The notes: a model not told the origin generated them from the sequence alone. A stretch of 64,000 nucleotides of DNA from Warburgia ugandensis (GCA_035236585.1 CP141137.1:45344057-45408056); one strand, 5' to 3'; counted from the first letter of the stretch, positions 1 through 12,696 are shown. Numbers and translations: made by a program.

Positions 1-149
1 TCCATCAAATGCTAGCTACAATTCTCTAACAAAAGAAATTCATGAAAGACAACCTCTTGAAACAAAAATTCCAGCCAACGAGGTATACATATACACAAAA
101 TTTAAAATTTTCAATTTCCTTTTATCTCAACCTCTCTATTGTCTATTTG

Positions 150-2065
150 ATTTGCAGGTGGGATTCAATGCTTATTGGCCATGGATTCTCATTAAAATAT
201 CATGGCAGTTGGTTCATGCTATGAGCATGAATCAGCTATTTTGCAAGGAATTAGTATGCTACCACATACTTAGCAATTGTTCATTACCATGGCTTTGGAT
301 GCTATTCACTTTAGAAATGAAATATATCATAACCATTGGTCAAGAAATTGCATATCATGTAGCTTAGCCAGAGGCACTAACCGTTACCATAGAGTCTATA
401 GTATGTATCTTATTATATTATTTTCCTCATTAATAATTTTTAGCTAGAGACCTCAATTTAATTATTTTTAACTTTATATAGATCATCAATAACATAAGCC
501 ATTGAGGTCGCCCGTCGGTGCACCATCACCTATTGTCGCACCAATAGAACATTTACTTGTATATATGTTTGTTTTTCATCATAAATTAGGTCATCTTCAA
601 TGATCAATATTATTTAGCTAAAAACTTCTACATCTTTTACAACAGTCGTTTAAGGAGTGTGTGGAAGTCCCACCTAACACGTCTCGATCCTTAAGGTTAA
701 TCTATGATCTCATCTACGAAGATAGGGCAATTAACCACATATGAATCAATGAGGGAGTGCTTATAGATGACATTGTTGAAGTGCCACTTATGACATAGGA
801 CCTATTATGAGTTTGCCTGTGGAATCAATGCGAGTACCCTTACATTGTCTCCTACATGGTATATATGAACATATTTACTTATAAAATACTTGACATTACA
901 TGTTATATTTTCATGGTATAGGTAATAATTATTTCTTATATGCAACTTCTTGAATGATGCAACTAGCCCTTTTGAGGTTGAGGGTATACTTTACCAATTC
1001 CTTGACACTAGCATTTGTGGAGCAATGCTACCACTCGGTCAATTCTGTTCCACTTAATCCCTCTTTCATGGCTGCATATCTTTCTAACTAAGGAATGGGA
1101 AATCTTTCTCTTATTACATGAATCAAATGTTTCATTTCATTCAGGAAAAGCCATCCCTTTCTCAACAATGCCTTTGTCATTTGATCAAATAGCCTTATGT
1201 TAGATAGATATTTGGTAAATATTGATAACTCTCTAATAGAATATTTGAATGGAAAGATCCATTAGACAATGAACTATTGGTTCTAAGCCATCTCTGGCGA
1301 TGAATCAACAATTCAAAGTGCTTTTCTTGCATATTCTTGATGAACCAACGTTGGCATCAGTGAAGTTAAATTTACACTCCTTAAATGTGACAAAATATTC
1401 ATTCCTTCATTTATTTCAAACTTCTTTTTCAAGTTCAGGTAGTTGATCAAGTGGAGCAGTGGTTGATAGAGAGGCATGTTGATGTTATTTTACCAGGGTT
1501 TTTTTGGTGCTCTAAGAGACAGGACACAATGATTCCCTGCAGTGACTAAGTTTTACAATTCTTATTTTCTTGACAACATATTCTATACCTACAGATTGTT
1601 AACTTTAATTACAATTCATATGATTGTCTATGTAGAGCTTACTGAATATTGCTCGTTTTAGATGTGTATGGTGGGATGCTTTCTTTTTCTATTCTTTTGA
1701 ATTGCACATCCGTCCCCACCCTCATAGAAATTATTAATAAGTAAGCATTGATTCTTTTCGTGTATTATGTTTAGATAAATAATTTTTTATTCATTTATAA
1801 TGCATTTGAAATTTAAATTTGTAGAGCATAATTAACGTGGGCTAGTGTGATTGAGATTGCACAACCATCGAAATTCATTTGGAAGAATGTTAAGGTATAG
1901 AAAATAGTTAATTACTCTATTTTATAAATAACTAAACTTACATTATTACAAATAATATTTTTGAATTTTTTATATTTTTTTTTCTTATTGCACAATGCCC
2001 TAGACAACAGTCTGATTGGGAGTGCAAGTACTATATGCTAAGATACATAAAGACCCTAATATTCG
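150..2065 (+). pseudogene. CACTA-associated transposase tail plus ULP1-like protease fragments
   Basis: Broken coding region of copy I. Around 326-367 the frame reads IGQEIAYHVA and then TAG, where related plant transposon proteins have Trp-Pro. A short exon ending at 1894 (FIWKNVK, then a GT donor at 1895) appears to join CPRQQSDWECKYYMLRYIK at 1996-2052. That is the segment around the catalytic Cys of ULP1/C48 peptidases (Cys codon 2023-2025), with Lys where Gly normally follows. ULP1-like domains are commonly carried by plant CACTA and Mutator-like elements. The His and Asp of the catalytic triad were not found upstream, so the protease must be inactive. The stretch at 600-870 has few stops but I could not place it in a family. 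Confidence 0.5.
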
Positions 2066-2393
2066 ATAATGCTAGTGTCTTCCAAATAAAAAAGTTAAGA
2101 TACGTTTTACTTTTCAAAATCTTATATTTTTCACAGTTTTTTATGGATCCAACTAAAAGAATGTGACCTGAATTAAATATGCTCTATTACATGTTGCTAT
2201 GCTTTCTAAGTAATAAACAAACAAGAAAAGTTACTTTAGAGTAAACCTCTACAAAATACAAAGCAAATGAGGTGAGTATGTTATGAATTTCAATTAGAAC
2301 ACTTAGAGTAACTACATGAATGTAAAATACATAATAAAGTATTTTGTTCATACATATGCATGTGTTCCTTTAGTTTTCATTATTTTCATTGAA

Positions 2394-2417
2394 ATATATA
2401 TATATATATATATATAT
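2394..2417. repeat. (AT)12 microsatellite
   Basis: Uninterrupted alternating A/T run inside copy I of the CACTA relic. Confidence 0.95.
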
Positions 2418-2641
2418 TAAGCAATAAATAAGTAGAAACTTGGAGTATGGGAGTAAATGAGTAAGTATAGATGAAGTGAATTTAAAGCTTGTAAATGAAG
2501 GGAATATGGAGGTTGGTCTTCATTATATTCATTGAAGTATATAACTTTTATGGGATAATGAATGAGGGGAACACTCTGTGAAAGTAAATGCAAATGTGTA
2601 TGGACTTGCGAATTAAGTAAATGTGGATGTTGTAATGAATG

Positions 2642-2862
2642 CATGTGTTGTGGTTTCTTTATGAAGTCTTTTCAAGTTAAATGTAGATGAATAATGATAA
2701 ATTTGAATATTTTATACTTAATGTGAAAGTGAATGTATGCTTCGTTTTTTATGTGTATAAAGATTGTAAGAGAATTGTATCAGGTGACACATGGAATATA
2801 TACTGGTAGGAATTTTAACGTAATTTTTTTTTAAAGGGACTTTTAAAGTCATTTTAATAAAC
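2642..2862 (+). repeat. 220-bp direct repeat, copy 1
   Basis: Begins near GCATGTGTTGTGG and ends in GGGACTTTTAAAGTC followed by an AT run. A near-identical copy lies at 5021-5258 in the same orientation, about 2.4 kb downstream. This copy sits directly before the CACTA subterminal array, so the repeat is probably part of the transposon right end. Confidence 0.85.
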
Positions 2863-3090
2863 GACTTCAAATGTCCCAACTTTTAAAGATGTTTAGTAAA
2901 CGACTTCAAATGTCTTGACTTTTGAAGATTTTTACTAAACGACTTTAAAAGTCAATTTTTTAAAATCGTTTACTAAATGACTTTTTTTTATATCAATTTT
3001 CAAAGTCAGCTCAATAAAATTCATTTTTCTAATCAACTTTAATTAGCATTTTTTATCAACTTTAAAAGCCTCTTGTTGTAACAACTTTCA
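2824..3090 (+). repeat. CACTA subterminal repeat array (copy I)
   Basis: About six degenerate units of an 18-25-bp palindromic word, with variants of GACTTTTAAAGTC, AAACGACTTCAAATGTC and TCGTTTACTAAATGACTT in both orientations. This arrangement is characteristic of CACTA subterminal regions. The array fades out near 3060-3090. Confidence 0.6.
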
Positions 3091-3136
3091 TTTTTATAAT
3101 ATAAATATTCTTTTGCATGGAATTGACAACAAAAAT

Positions 3137-3205
3137 CTAATTGCTCTAATGGTTATAGAATTAGTGTGCAAACTCTAAAACTAGAGTTCAAGTCTCTAAA
3201 GACAA
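3137..3205 (+). other. tRNA-like or SINE-like relic (degenerate pol III boxes)
   Basis: A stretch resembling a decayed tRNA-derived sequence: an A-box-like TAATGGTTATAG near 3144, a TGTGCAAACTCT segment, and a B-box-like AGTTCAAGTCTC near 3187. The A-to-B spacing is plausible for a tRNA. No full cloverleaf was drawn, so this is a resemblance only. Confidence 0.3.
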
Positions 3206-5020
3206 TCTTTTTTGAGAAATTTCCTATCCAAAACCAAGAATAGAGAAGAGTCAACAAAAATTGAAATAAAAAAGGGAGAAGGAGAGATGCGTGAAACATA
3301 GAGAGAGAAGAAGCAAAGGAGAATTAGGCTATGCTAAGGATCACTATCCATTTGGTGGAAAAGAAGATTGTAGAAGAACGAATTTGTCAAAGAGGTAGGG
3401 GATCGTGGTTATAGGAAATTGCATAAGCTAGTTGTTTTCAAATCTATATGGACATGAGTCCATTCTGGATTTCGATATGTAATTTCTTGGATCTAAATAA
3501 CTTTACTCTATTTCCTTACACATAAGATTTTAAGGGGATTTGAGTAACATTTACGCATGTTATGATCTATGTTTTACATATATATATATATATTTTTATG
3601 TGTATTAAATTCAAATGTCTAAGATTTGTTGTATGCTAGAGGATATGTATGCATATGATATTGGCCTAGAACACCCGAGTTTTAAGCATGTACTTCAATT
3701 TTACATATACGCATGATATGGGACATAGAGTGACCAAGTGTTCCATGTGATTTTTCATGCTAGATGAGCATGATAACAAGGCCTAGAGAGAAAATTTTTA
3801 TTTGTAGATTTTGTCATAGTTCTATATGTTAGATGCTCATCATGAGTGTTATGCTTAACAAGGTTAATAATTCATGCTAAATCTTAGATGGTTTATGTGT
3901 GTGGTGTGGTCGTTGAAAGGCCATGAATCCATTATGAATATAACATGGATTTTATACATGTTTTAGGGCATTTGAAAGGCCAATATTATATGGTCAGTGT
4001 GCATGGTGTTGGCCTTGAAAGGCAATGCTTTCCTTGTCTACTTTCATACTTTATTTCCAAGAATGCATGCTCATGATATATTGCGTGAATGGTTCGGATT
4101 GAAATGCTAAATCTAGATTGTTTACGTAGCTTGTGGATGTGCTTCACTTTCTTTTCATTGACAGATCTTATTTAGAGGTTTAAGCATGACCTCATATGGG
4201 CATATTGTACTCATTTCATGGTTGCTATGTGATGCGGATGAGTCACACGCATAGAAATTCAATTATCATGTTCCAAATAAGTGATTTTAGGTTTTCATTC
4301 TACCCTTCATGACATGCATGCTCAAGAATTGCATGTTGATAGGTTGAATGATAGTTTGAAATTCAACAAGTGGGTTATCATCCATGAAGTGGTTATTCAA
4401 AATGGATAAGTGGATTTTAAGTGTGGCTTTATGACATGAACATAATCTACTAAAAATTTCGTATGGAATCAAGCATGTGTATTCATGATTTTAATTGAAT
4501 CTTGCATGCTACGAATATGTCATGGATGTAGGAAAATCTTGGCTATGGATTTAGAACATCAGTCCTCGTTTTGATCCAAAGATTAAATGTGTGTAGTTAT
4601 AAGTGCATAGCATTTCTCCATATAGTTTTAAATCATATAAATCTTAGGATGGCTTCTCCCATTGATAAATTGTAAGATATCATCACCTAGGTGACAAGAT
4701 TACCACCTAATACATAGTGTTTTGCGTGGCACTTAGTTCAAGCACATGCATGTAATACTTATTGAATAACATGCTCAACATCTAGTGCATGAAAGTTTGG
4801 CTTGCCAACTTGTATGGAGTCTATTCAATTGAGGAGAGTGGTTGGTATCTAGTGCATGGTCTATGAGTTTTAATTGGATTAACATCATATGATTTTTATT
4901 TTTATTTTAAATTTCAAATAATTGTGGACTATGCGATACCTTGCTATAGTTGACTGTTATTTATTATTTGATTTTAGCATGCATTGATAGGTTAATTCAT
5001 GTATAATATTTAAGGCATTC
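3206..5020. other. No gene recognised
   Basis: AT-rich DNA with no open frame of note. Short words such as CATGCAT and 'ggcctagaa/ggccttgaaaggc' recur. It lies between the two copies of the 220-bp repeat and could be the body of an inserted or duplicated element. Confidence 0.6.
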
Positions 5021-5258
5021 CATGTGTTGTGGTTTCTTTATGAAGTCTTTTCAAGTTAAATGTAGATGAATAATGATAAATTTGAATGTTTTATACCCAA
5101 TGTGAAAGTGAATGTATGCTTGTTTTTTTTATGTGTATGAAGATTGTAAGAGAATTGTATCAGGTGATGCATTGAATATATATTGGTAGTAATTGTAATG
5201 TAAATTATTTTTTTTTAAAAAGGGACTTTTAAAGTCATTTTAATAAATGACTTTAATA
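5021..5258 (+). repeat. 220-bp direct repeat, copy 2
   Basis: Second copy of the 2642-2862 repeat, with only scattered substitutions and a longer poly-T/poly-A insertion near 5208. It stops just after the GGGACTTTTAAAGTC word, so the subterminal array of copy I is not repeated here beyond its first unit. Confidence 0.85.
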
Positions 5259-5350
5259 AACTATGGCAATTGAAATATGGCTTGTGAATGGAAAAGTTTG
5301 TGAATGCTTATTATAATATATTGAGTAATGTGAAACGATTTAATAAATGA

Positions 5351-5420
5351 AAATTAGGCAACTCAAAAGAGTTGTGCTTAGCCTAAAATTAAGCAACTTA
5401 TAAGAGTTGAGCTTAGCTTG
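5351..5420 (+). repeat. 35-bp tandem duplication
   Basis: Two adjacent 35-bp units, each starting AAATTAGGCAACT or AAATTAAGCAACT and containing AGAGTTG.GCTTAGC. They differ at a handful of positions. Confidence 0.8.
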
Positions 5421-5428
5421 GGGCAAAT

Positions 5429-6399
5429 TGTGAGACCCCTTGGTCGCTATGCTAGGAAGATCAGTTGGCCTTTGACTTCTAAAGTTGATACCTACCCTAA
5501 GAGGCCTATTGTAGAGTGTATTATATCATGGGGAGTCTGCTATCTTGTGATCCAGTGCCCCCATGAGGATTGGTGTAGCTCGTGTGGTATTTATGGCCGA
5601 ATGTAGTTGGATGTGAGTCCTCTACGTACATAGTATACCATACAACTATTGGACATTGATGGACATGTCATTCATCCTCGAGGATATTGGATATTGCCCA
5701 AATGGGTTTGTGGTAGGATGCTACTACACAATGATATAACGGATTGTGATACGTCATTCTATGATAAAAGTCCTAATGGGCTTGTATGTATGAGATTTGA
5801 AGGATATATTATAAATTATTAAAAACACTAGATTTCTACAAAAGCATAATTATTTCATAATGTTTATATCATACTTATAATTAAGCATGTCATTGTTTGT
5901 ACTACTTCATTTATGCCAATACTTTTATCGTAGTTTTCAAATAGCTGGTTTAGACATTTTCCTATTGAGTCTTTGTACTCGCCATTGCAAAACATTTCAG
6001 GTGAAGCGCGAGAGGACTAAGCAATTGGCTAGAGGAAATTAAATAAGGAGAAAAGAAGTATGTATAAGTATTTAGTTAGACATTTTAATTATTATTTTGA
6101 AACAATGAACATTTGAGATGAATGTAATAATATAGGTGACATTGATATATTTAAATTTGAACTACGATTTAAACTTATATTCCTTATTGTTTGGGCTATG
6201 ACCAGGGAGATCTTGTAATGGTCTGTTTTTATTCTACTATTATATGTGAAGGTTTTAATGTGACACCAAGTTGAAGGTGGAAATGAGAAAAATAAATATG
6301 TATTATATATTTCAAATGTTAAAAAAAAAATTTCCTGTAAGAAAGTTTTATTTCCAAATTATATTTCAAAAATTCTTTTCTAAAACTAGGGTCGCCACA
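5429..6399. mobile_element. Possible LTR (gypsy-like ends)
   Basis: Starts TGTGAGACCCC and ends GGGTCGCCACA, resembling the TG...CA ends of the verified LTRs elsewhere in the window. The text between reads like a plant gypsy LTR. The flanking pentamers (CAAAT and CTTGT) do not match, so neither the extent nor the identity as a single LTR is proven. Confidence 0.3.
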
Positions 6400-7029
6400 C
6401 TTGTATAATTGGCCCACTTAAGCTGATATACGAGTCAAGTTCCGTTCTCATATTTTTAATTTCCAATTCTTTAATTTTGACTTGGAACTTTTATCTCAAT
6501 AAAAAATGTAAAAGAGAAAAAAATATTTCTTTCAAGTTCATTTGTAGTATTAGTAACCACACATGGTTTCTAGATTGTAACTGATGATAACTATTATAGC
6601 ATGATATTGACGATTAACATCAAAACTAGCTATGAAGAGATGAGAAATTTCACCCAACAATGATCTAATAATCCAAAAAACGTGGATTACAAATTCCATC
6701 ACATAACAAAAATGTGAATTTCATAGTACAAACTTCTCTTATAACAGAGATGAATCAATCTAGAACATCCATTGGAGATATCTCAGAACCTACCACAATT
6801 CTCATGAGCCAAAATCAAGTGTTACAAACCTAACTAATAATAAATATCAGAAATCAAACCAATCTGACATATATCACGAAATCTCACCCAACCAAGATCT
6901 TACAATCACAAAAAAAAAAAGGTTATCAAAAGATTAATTGAGAATGAACAAAAGGTAGTACCAACAAAAATAAAGTGTCATCATCAAGTTTCAATGGTTT
7001 AGTCAATAATTAAATTAGGTTGATGAATT
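6400..7029. other. No gene recognised
   Basis: AT-rich spacer. Between about 6600 and 6950 there are repeated short phrases (ATCTCACCCAACCAAGATCT and ATTTCACCCAACAATGATCT), suggesting an old local duplication. No coding signal was found. Confidence 0.5.
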
Positions 7030-7420
7030 TTGGTTCATGTTAGAGCATTTGCCACCTCATTATGTGATTTCTGGATCTTTTACATTGAACATTATGATAT
7101 TGGATACTATCTTTGATGAATTCAATTTGGTCTTCAAATCTCCATGGTTTCGAAGTTGATCCTTTGATCCACTCCAAGACATGAGAGGAATCCCCTTCAA
7201 TGATAAGTGATTGGATTTACTAATCATTTTAGATCTTTATCCCTTTCAATGATAACCACCTCAATTTTAGTTGCTTTTGAGTCTCAAACTTCGATAGGGT
7301 TGGTGAAATCAAGAATTCTCTAAAATGATTTTGGATAGCTCGTTCTATACTTGCTCATCTTGGGTTGTCAATAAAGGAGCCGTTACAATTGAGTTTAAAT
7401 GAATCTAGAGGAGGAGGGTG
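7030..7420 (-). pseudogene. LINE-type RNase H domain remnant
   Basis: Read on the minus strand, the sequence gives a start resembling LKLNFDG..GNPG (here FKLNCNGSFIDNP). Further on it reads LIIEGDSSHVLEWIKG, then PWRFEDQIEFIKDS. This is the order and wording of the RNase H (RVT_3) domain found at the end of plant non-LTR retrotransposon polyproteins and in derived host proteins; the EGDS motif carries an active-site Asp. Several frame changes and stops separate the pieces, so it is dead. It lies downstream, in the coding sense, of the LINE RT relic at 8863-9900, in the expected order, and I infer one element split by later insertions. Confidence 0.65.
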
Positions 7421-7699
7421 CTATTTGAATGAAATCTATCTTGTGCCCGAATATTGTAAGAATACAATTCCAGCTCTGATTAAGGTCCCCAATGGAGATG
7501 CCCTCCAATTCCTTAATGCAAGAAATCCATAAGCGTATCTCCTTGAACGCTAGATCCCAAGTGTGCTGATTTGATCTCTTCTTAATATAAAAGGGCTAAT
7601 GATATATGTGCCCCTTCATGTTTTGACCAGCAAGATCTATCAATTACTCCATTTTCTCCATGCTTTCAATGATCTCTCAATCATGTATACCTTGCTTCT

Positions 7700-7700
<1 letters not shown>

Positions 7701-7782
<82 letters not shown>
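7701..7782 (+). repeat. (CT)41 microsatellite
   Basis: Uninterrupted 82-bp CT run. It creates artificial Ser/Leu reading frames on the plus strand which are not genes. Confidence 0.98.
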
Positions 7783-7785
<3 letters not shown>

Positions 7786-8862
7786 ATCTTTTGTGTCCCC
7801 TCATATCCTCCAGGTTTGAGGATGACTACCACCATATATATTTTTTATTTGGAGATAACTAGAATTGCATCTTGGTTGAATAGAAAGCAATGGAGAACAA
7901 GGATGAAAATTTGATGGATCATCCTACAAACCTTATGATAAAAAATCACAAATAGATCTTCTTAATGGTCATTAGACAATCTTCTATTTGATCACACTGA
8001 TTAAGAACAACAACTTTTAAAAAGAAAAGGAAAATAGGCCGTTAAAGACAAAAGAAAAGGGGTAATATTGCAAGTGTCAGAAATCTCCATATCAAGGGGA
8101 ACTGTGGAGATATTTTAGATTAAAGTTTATTCTCCATCAGGAGCTAAAATAGGCTCTGAATACTATATGTGAATGCTTTTCCATCAAATAGACCGGTCAC
8201 TTTATTTTAAATTGGAAGGAAGCAAAGAAGGATAAAATAATTTGTTGCTTTCCTTTTAGTCTCCTCCACTGACCCCTACTTTTGTTTATTTGGACGTAAA
8301 CATCTGTTTCTTGATGAATCTTGCTGTCTTTCTTTCTATGGCTGCTCTACTAGAACAAATCTTCTAGAGCCAAAAAATATTGTCAAAAGATTGATTCGTT
8401 TTGCAACGGCCTACATTTACTCGAAAAGTAGTTGGTCATCATGGATTCTTCAAAGCAAAAGGCTTAAGATTGTAGCAACCTCGCGAACGTCTTTGTTTTA
8501 GCCTCTCATTGTATTCTGTTTTTCAAAGGAAAAGGCCCAAGCAGGGAAGACAGTCATGGAAACTTTTGGCGTTCAGTTCCACACTAAGAGAATGCTTTCC
8601 CAACCAGATCCTCTAGCAGAAATGGGCCCACATGGCGAGAGAAAATATTAGAAACAAGAACTAGTTGGTGATAATTTGGAAAGAGGCACATTCTGCCTAT
8701 GAAGCAGCGCATATATCGTTACCCTGTAATAATTTCTAGTGCTGCTTTTCCGCCATAGTACCAAGTTAGAGTTGACAACGCACGTCCCGCATAGTTTGGT
8801 TTACTTATGAAATCTCCACATTGCCAAAAGGTCCTTGAATTTGATGGGTTGAACCCAACACC
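7783..8862. other. No gene recognised; interior of the LINE relic
   Basis: About 1.1 kb with no readable domain. It separates the RNase H and RT/zf-RVT parts of the minus-strand LINE and may be eroded LINE sequence or a later insertion. Confidence 0.45.
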
Positions 8863-9900
8863 TCATGTGACGTCTAAACCTGCCTCAAAGGAACGAAGCA
8901 AAATCGAAATGCCAGACATGACGCATTTGTTCGGATGTTGCCACCCTCTTCTTTTAAGTTGATCTAAGGTGAGAACTTTTGCCATGAACAGACTTCCATG
9001 CAAAATTAACAGTCTTTGAGGAGAGCACAGTCTCACATCAAAATACAAGCCGCTTGATCCTCTGAAATGAGACTCCAATAGCAAGACTTAACGAAGAATG
9101 AAGCTAATATCATCTGTTTCAAATTCTTTTATCAGCTCCATAAGGTTGAATTCAAGATGCAGCAAGTAAATTCTTAAGTTCCTCGCAGTTATTCAAATTG
9201 CTTGATGCAATTCTAGAAGAGATACTCGTATTCCAATAAATGATTTGATTCATAGCAATGTTACACTGAAGCTGTTTTATGCATTGAAGCAATATAGAAG
9301 TGCGAAAATTTCTCCATGAAAGGAACTTGGTGACACATGGATCCTCCCAAAACTTTAACTCTATCTCACAGCTTAAGTTTGAACATAATGCAAGACATAA
9401 GTAATCTTTCTCTTTGAAGATTATATTCCAATGATAAGATCCCGACAAGCTAGAGGTCGTTTTTTAGTCCATCCACCCCAATATTCACCGTATTTGGATT
9501 TGAAATTCATCAGTCTCCAAACCGCCGAGAAGTGCTCTATTGATCAAAATTTTAATACCTGGTCCAACATGCAGGCACGCACCTTGAGATTGTGAAACTT
9601 TGCTTCAAATTGACAAGACCAATGGCCTCATTACCTTTTTTGTTAGACCAAAGGAATAACCGATTTACGGCATCAGATAATCGCGACTCATGATATTAGA
9701 CACTGGATGCAGAGAATGCTAAGCTGTGTTGATCATAATATTGACTTTTTGCACGGAACAAGCCTCGTTGCATCTAACTGCAGCCTTGATGACATGATAA
9801 TCCTCTTGTTACTTTTGAAAATAAGAGGTGTCGTCCACATATTGTAAATGAGTGACAACAATGTTGTTCACCCCACTTCTTCTGGGTCAAATAAAATGAC
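8863..9900 (-). pseudogene. LINE reverse transcriptase and zf-RVT remnant
   Basis: The minus strand from about 9865 reads VVTHLQYVDDTSYFQK, which corresponds to the catalytic block of LINE reverse transcriptases (usually LQFADDT). The two metal-binding Asp codons lie within 9830-9841, and Val replaces the usual Ala. About 0.8 kb further on, 8863-9084 reads FMAKVLTLDQLKRRGW...KCVMSG, like the zf-RVT zinc-binding linker of plant LINEs. Many stops and frame breaks lie between, so it cannot encode an active enzyme. It is colinear with the RNase H relic at 7030-7420. The 5' part (endonuclease, ORF1) was not seen. The family is well supported, the exact limits are not. Confidence 0.65.
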
Positions 9901-10746
9901 TTGACACCCCCAAATTAATCATTCCAGAGAACATTTCACCCCAACCAAATGAATGACTTGTGGCCATGGTAAGGTAGCGAGCAGACCTTATCACTTATCA
10001 CTGGGCTAGGTGCCCCTTGGCCAATTCGAACAAAATTTTGGGAGCTTGTCTCCTCAACAATGGCCGGATTATGAATGGCTGGACGCAAGTGGATGATCCC
10101 ACATGTTCGATGATCAAAGCCTGATTCAGTAGGCCGCCATGTGGAGTGGCCAGTTCCACCCACCGAAACTCTTCTTTTTTGGACGATTCTAAACCTTCTG
10201 GATATGGAGGTCTTAATTATAGATCTTGATCATCCGTTTAAACAGAAGAAAAAGGGTCCGCAAGAAGTTAAATTCTGGTACGTGGCTCATTTAGGGAACG
10301 TCCCGCGGATAAGTGGTCGAGATCATTAAGCAAAGAGGCTTAATATTACGCCGGCCTATATTCTTTCAAGGCAGAGGATGGGTATCCATCGTACAAGAGT
10401 TAAGAACTCCTGACTTGAATAGGTTCTACTGAGGAGTGGAGGAGTGGAAAGTGTCTTTTGTTTTTCAGGCGATCCATCTTAAGGCCACAAACTGAAGTGT
10501 TGGGAGCCATTTATCCGACAAGATATATTTTTGGTGCATGGTAATCCGATGACCCAGCAGAAATGGTATATAATTTGGATCATTGAACAAAATGATGAGT
10601 GGCATTAACGATAATGGTGTTTGGATATCATCTCTCATGCTCAAGTACTCATTCGGGATGTTGACGTACTGATGATCTGGGAGCTCACGGAATGGAAGAG
10701 AGGATTCCTACCTTTCAACTGTTTCCAAGAAAGAAAAAACTCTCTC
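9901..10746. other. No gene recognised
   Basis: Somewhat more GC-rich than its surroundings. Open frames exist on both strands but none gave a domain I recognise. It may be the 3' flank of the pseudogene at 10747-13862. Confidence 0.45.
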
Positions 10747-12696
10747 TTAACTTTTCTGTACAATTGCGAACGTTACACAGACATGAAGGTCATGATATAC
10801 AGTGGTTGCAAGTGCTTTCTTTCTTGGAGACGACCATGGGAAGTGCATTCCACTTACGTACGAGATGAGGCAAGAGAGACTCAGGTACAACTTAGTGTTC
10901 ATACACTTGTAAACCAATGAAGCAGGTCGCTTGTAAGTCGGTGTGCTCTTTGGATCGACCAACCTCACCTGCCCAGGAGCAGATGATAGATCACTGTGCC
11001 TGCGAGTATGCTCCATTAATATCAGTTGTTCATGGCCCTTCAAAACCATGAAGTACTTTATAAAGACACCTGAAAACAAATTCCAAGAAGTGTAAAACTA
11101 CAATCTCTTCAGAGCAGTATATGATGAATTACCATGTGACAATATTCTCACTGTTGTAGATTCTAATATAGAGGCAAGTGATAATGTGGGTTACCTGCGA
11201 GGATCATGCCCAACTAAACCAGCTTGAAGAATTGTTAGGCTATCATAATCTGGCTAGACAATGATTACAGTATCCCCGGAATACTGAGTCTCTGTAATTG
11301 ACATGAGTTGTGTTACACGAACAAACACGTCTGCAACACTCTTGTTTGGGGTGCTATCATCATTTGGAGGTGGCTTGTTGCTAGGTGAAATGCTATCTGA
11401 TGCATATACCTGAAGAGTGTTTAGGAAAAAGTAGCTGAGAAATATTTAGTTGGCGTATAAAAGGAAAACCAATGACCTTAACTAACATACGAATAGATAC
11501 TGCTGAAAATGCAAAGCAAAATTAATTACAGATTGAATGGAAAGTCAACATTTGAAACGATATATGCACCATAAGAGATCAATTCATTGTTTCACATATT
11601 TTCATGGAAGTATATATTAAGCCCAAAGAACAAAAGTTAGCTTTTGTCCAACTCCAAAAGCCAAGAGTCAATTGGGTGGAAATGGAACTCCTAGGAGCAC
11701 GTAATAACATAAATAACATTATAATTATTATCATTATCATAATTCCTCACCTGCAGGAAAAATAATTAGTTTTTTCTGGGATATATCTTCATGGGAGTAA
11801 ACAGAGTCAACATTTCAGCTTGGAAGGAACTTGGTTGTGTCTTTAATGTGTGCCTCTTGCTTATTACTTGCTAGCTGCTTAGAAGTGAAGTTACAGGCTT
11901 TAGGAACAATGTAATACAGCCATAAGCAATAATTCAGGTTCTTGATTATAAAATTGAAATAGGTTAGGTTTGTTTCTCATGAATCATTGGATGTTATACT
12001 AAGAATTATGGTGATAACAGCCTTCAAAATTGCAATGCATGGGTACTAATCCATTACATATAATTCCAAGCAAAAACCACGGGAATTGAAAGTCATTTTA
12101 CCTCCATAAGAGATTCCAAACTCTTTCCTTCATATGCTCCCAGACACAAGCATCCAGAAAGCTGTATTCAGGAACTATACAGCTGCAAAATCAATGCAAT
12201 GAACAACCCAGTATTGTATGCACGCTACTTTGCATCAAGAGCTTGTTTCTAGTCAGTCACCACGAACTAAGATGGTTTTCTTGCACATCACACCATCAGT
12301 GTTGCGCTCTAACAAATGACCAGGAGGCCAACACTATGGACCTCTCTTGGGGAGTGACATGCTACAATTGTCATACCAATCTGAGGATACTACAGTTCAA
12401 TCAAATAAGCTTTACCCTGTTGAACATGTGAGTTTGTCTTTAACCTTTTATATGAAGGCTTTAAATGGCAATTAAGGACACATTGCAAGACTCCAGCAAA
12501 GAGGTTTTCATTTGTTTCCCTCAAAGCATGAGAATGGCTTTGCAACATTATGAAAAATCAGGTCCAAATTCTTTATTCCTGCAGTTATGGCACAGTGATC
12601 TTCAAAGCAACTTCACTCTGTTACAATAGTTACCCTCAAAGAATCACTTCACAATCAACTTGGAGTGAAATAATTTGGGGGAAAGGGAAGTCTCAT

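Larger units (their letters stand above)
1..3090 (+). mobile_element. CACTA (En/Spm) transposon relic, copy I (right part)
   Basis: Plus-strand remains of a CACTA-class DNA transposon. Seen in order: a transposase-tail motif ending AYHVA then TAG at 353-367, a long eroded stretch, a ULP1/C48-like cysteine-protease motif at 1996-2065, and from about 2824 an array of short complementary words built on ACTTTTAAAGT and TTTAGTAAACGACTT. Such subterminal arrays are typical of CACTA ends, where the transposase binds. The HVA-stop motif closely matches the one in the minus-strand CACTA copy near 62.0 kb, which links the two. The left part lies outside the window, and no clear CACTA terminal repeat or 3-bp target duplication was found on the right, so the right end is approximate. 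Class assignment is inferred from motif order rather than from an intact open frame. Confidence 0.6.

Noticed and set aside
7599..7914. Ser/Leu-rich open frames over 80 codons
   Set aside because: They are translations of the (CT)41 tract and have no other support.
9936..10329. Two overlapping frames of 62-75 codons on opposite strands
   Set aside because: No recognisable domain and no start or splice context; likely chance in a slightly GC-richer spacer.
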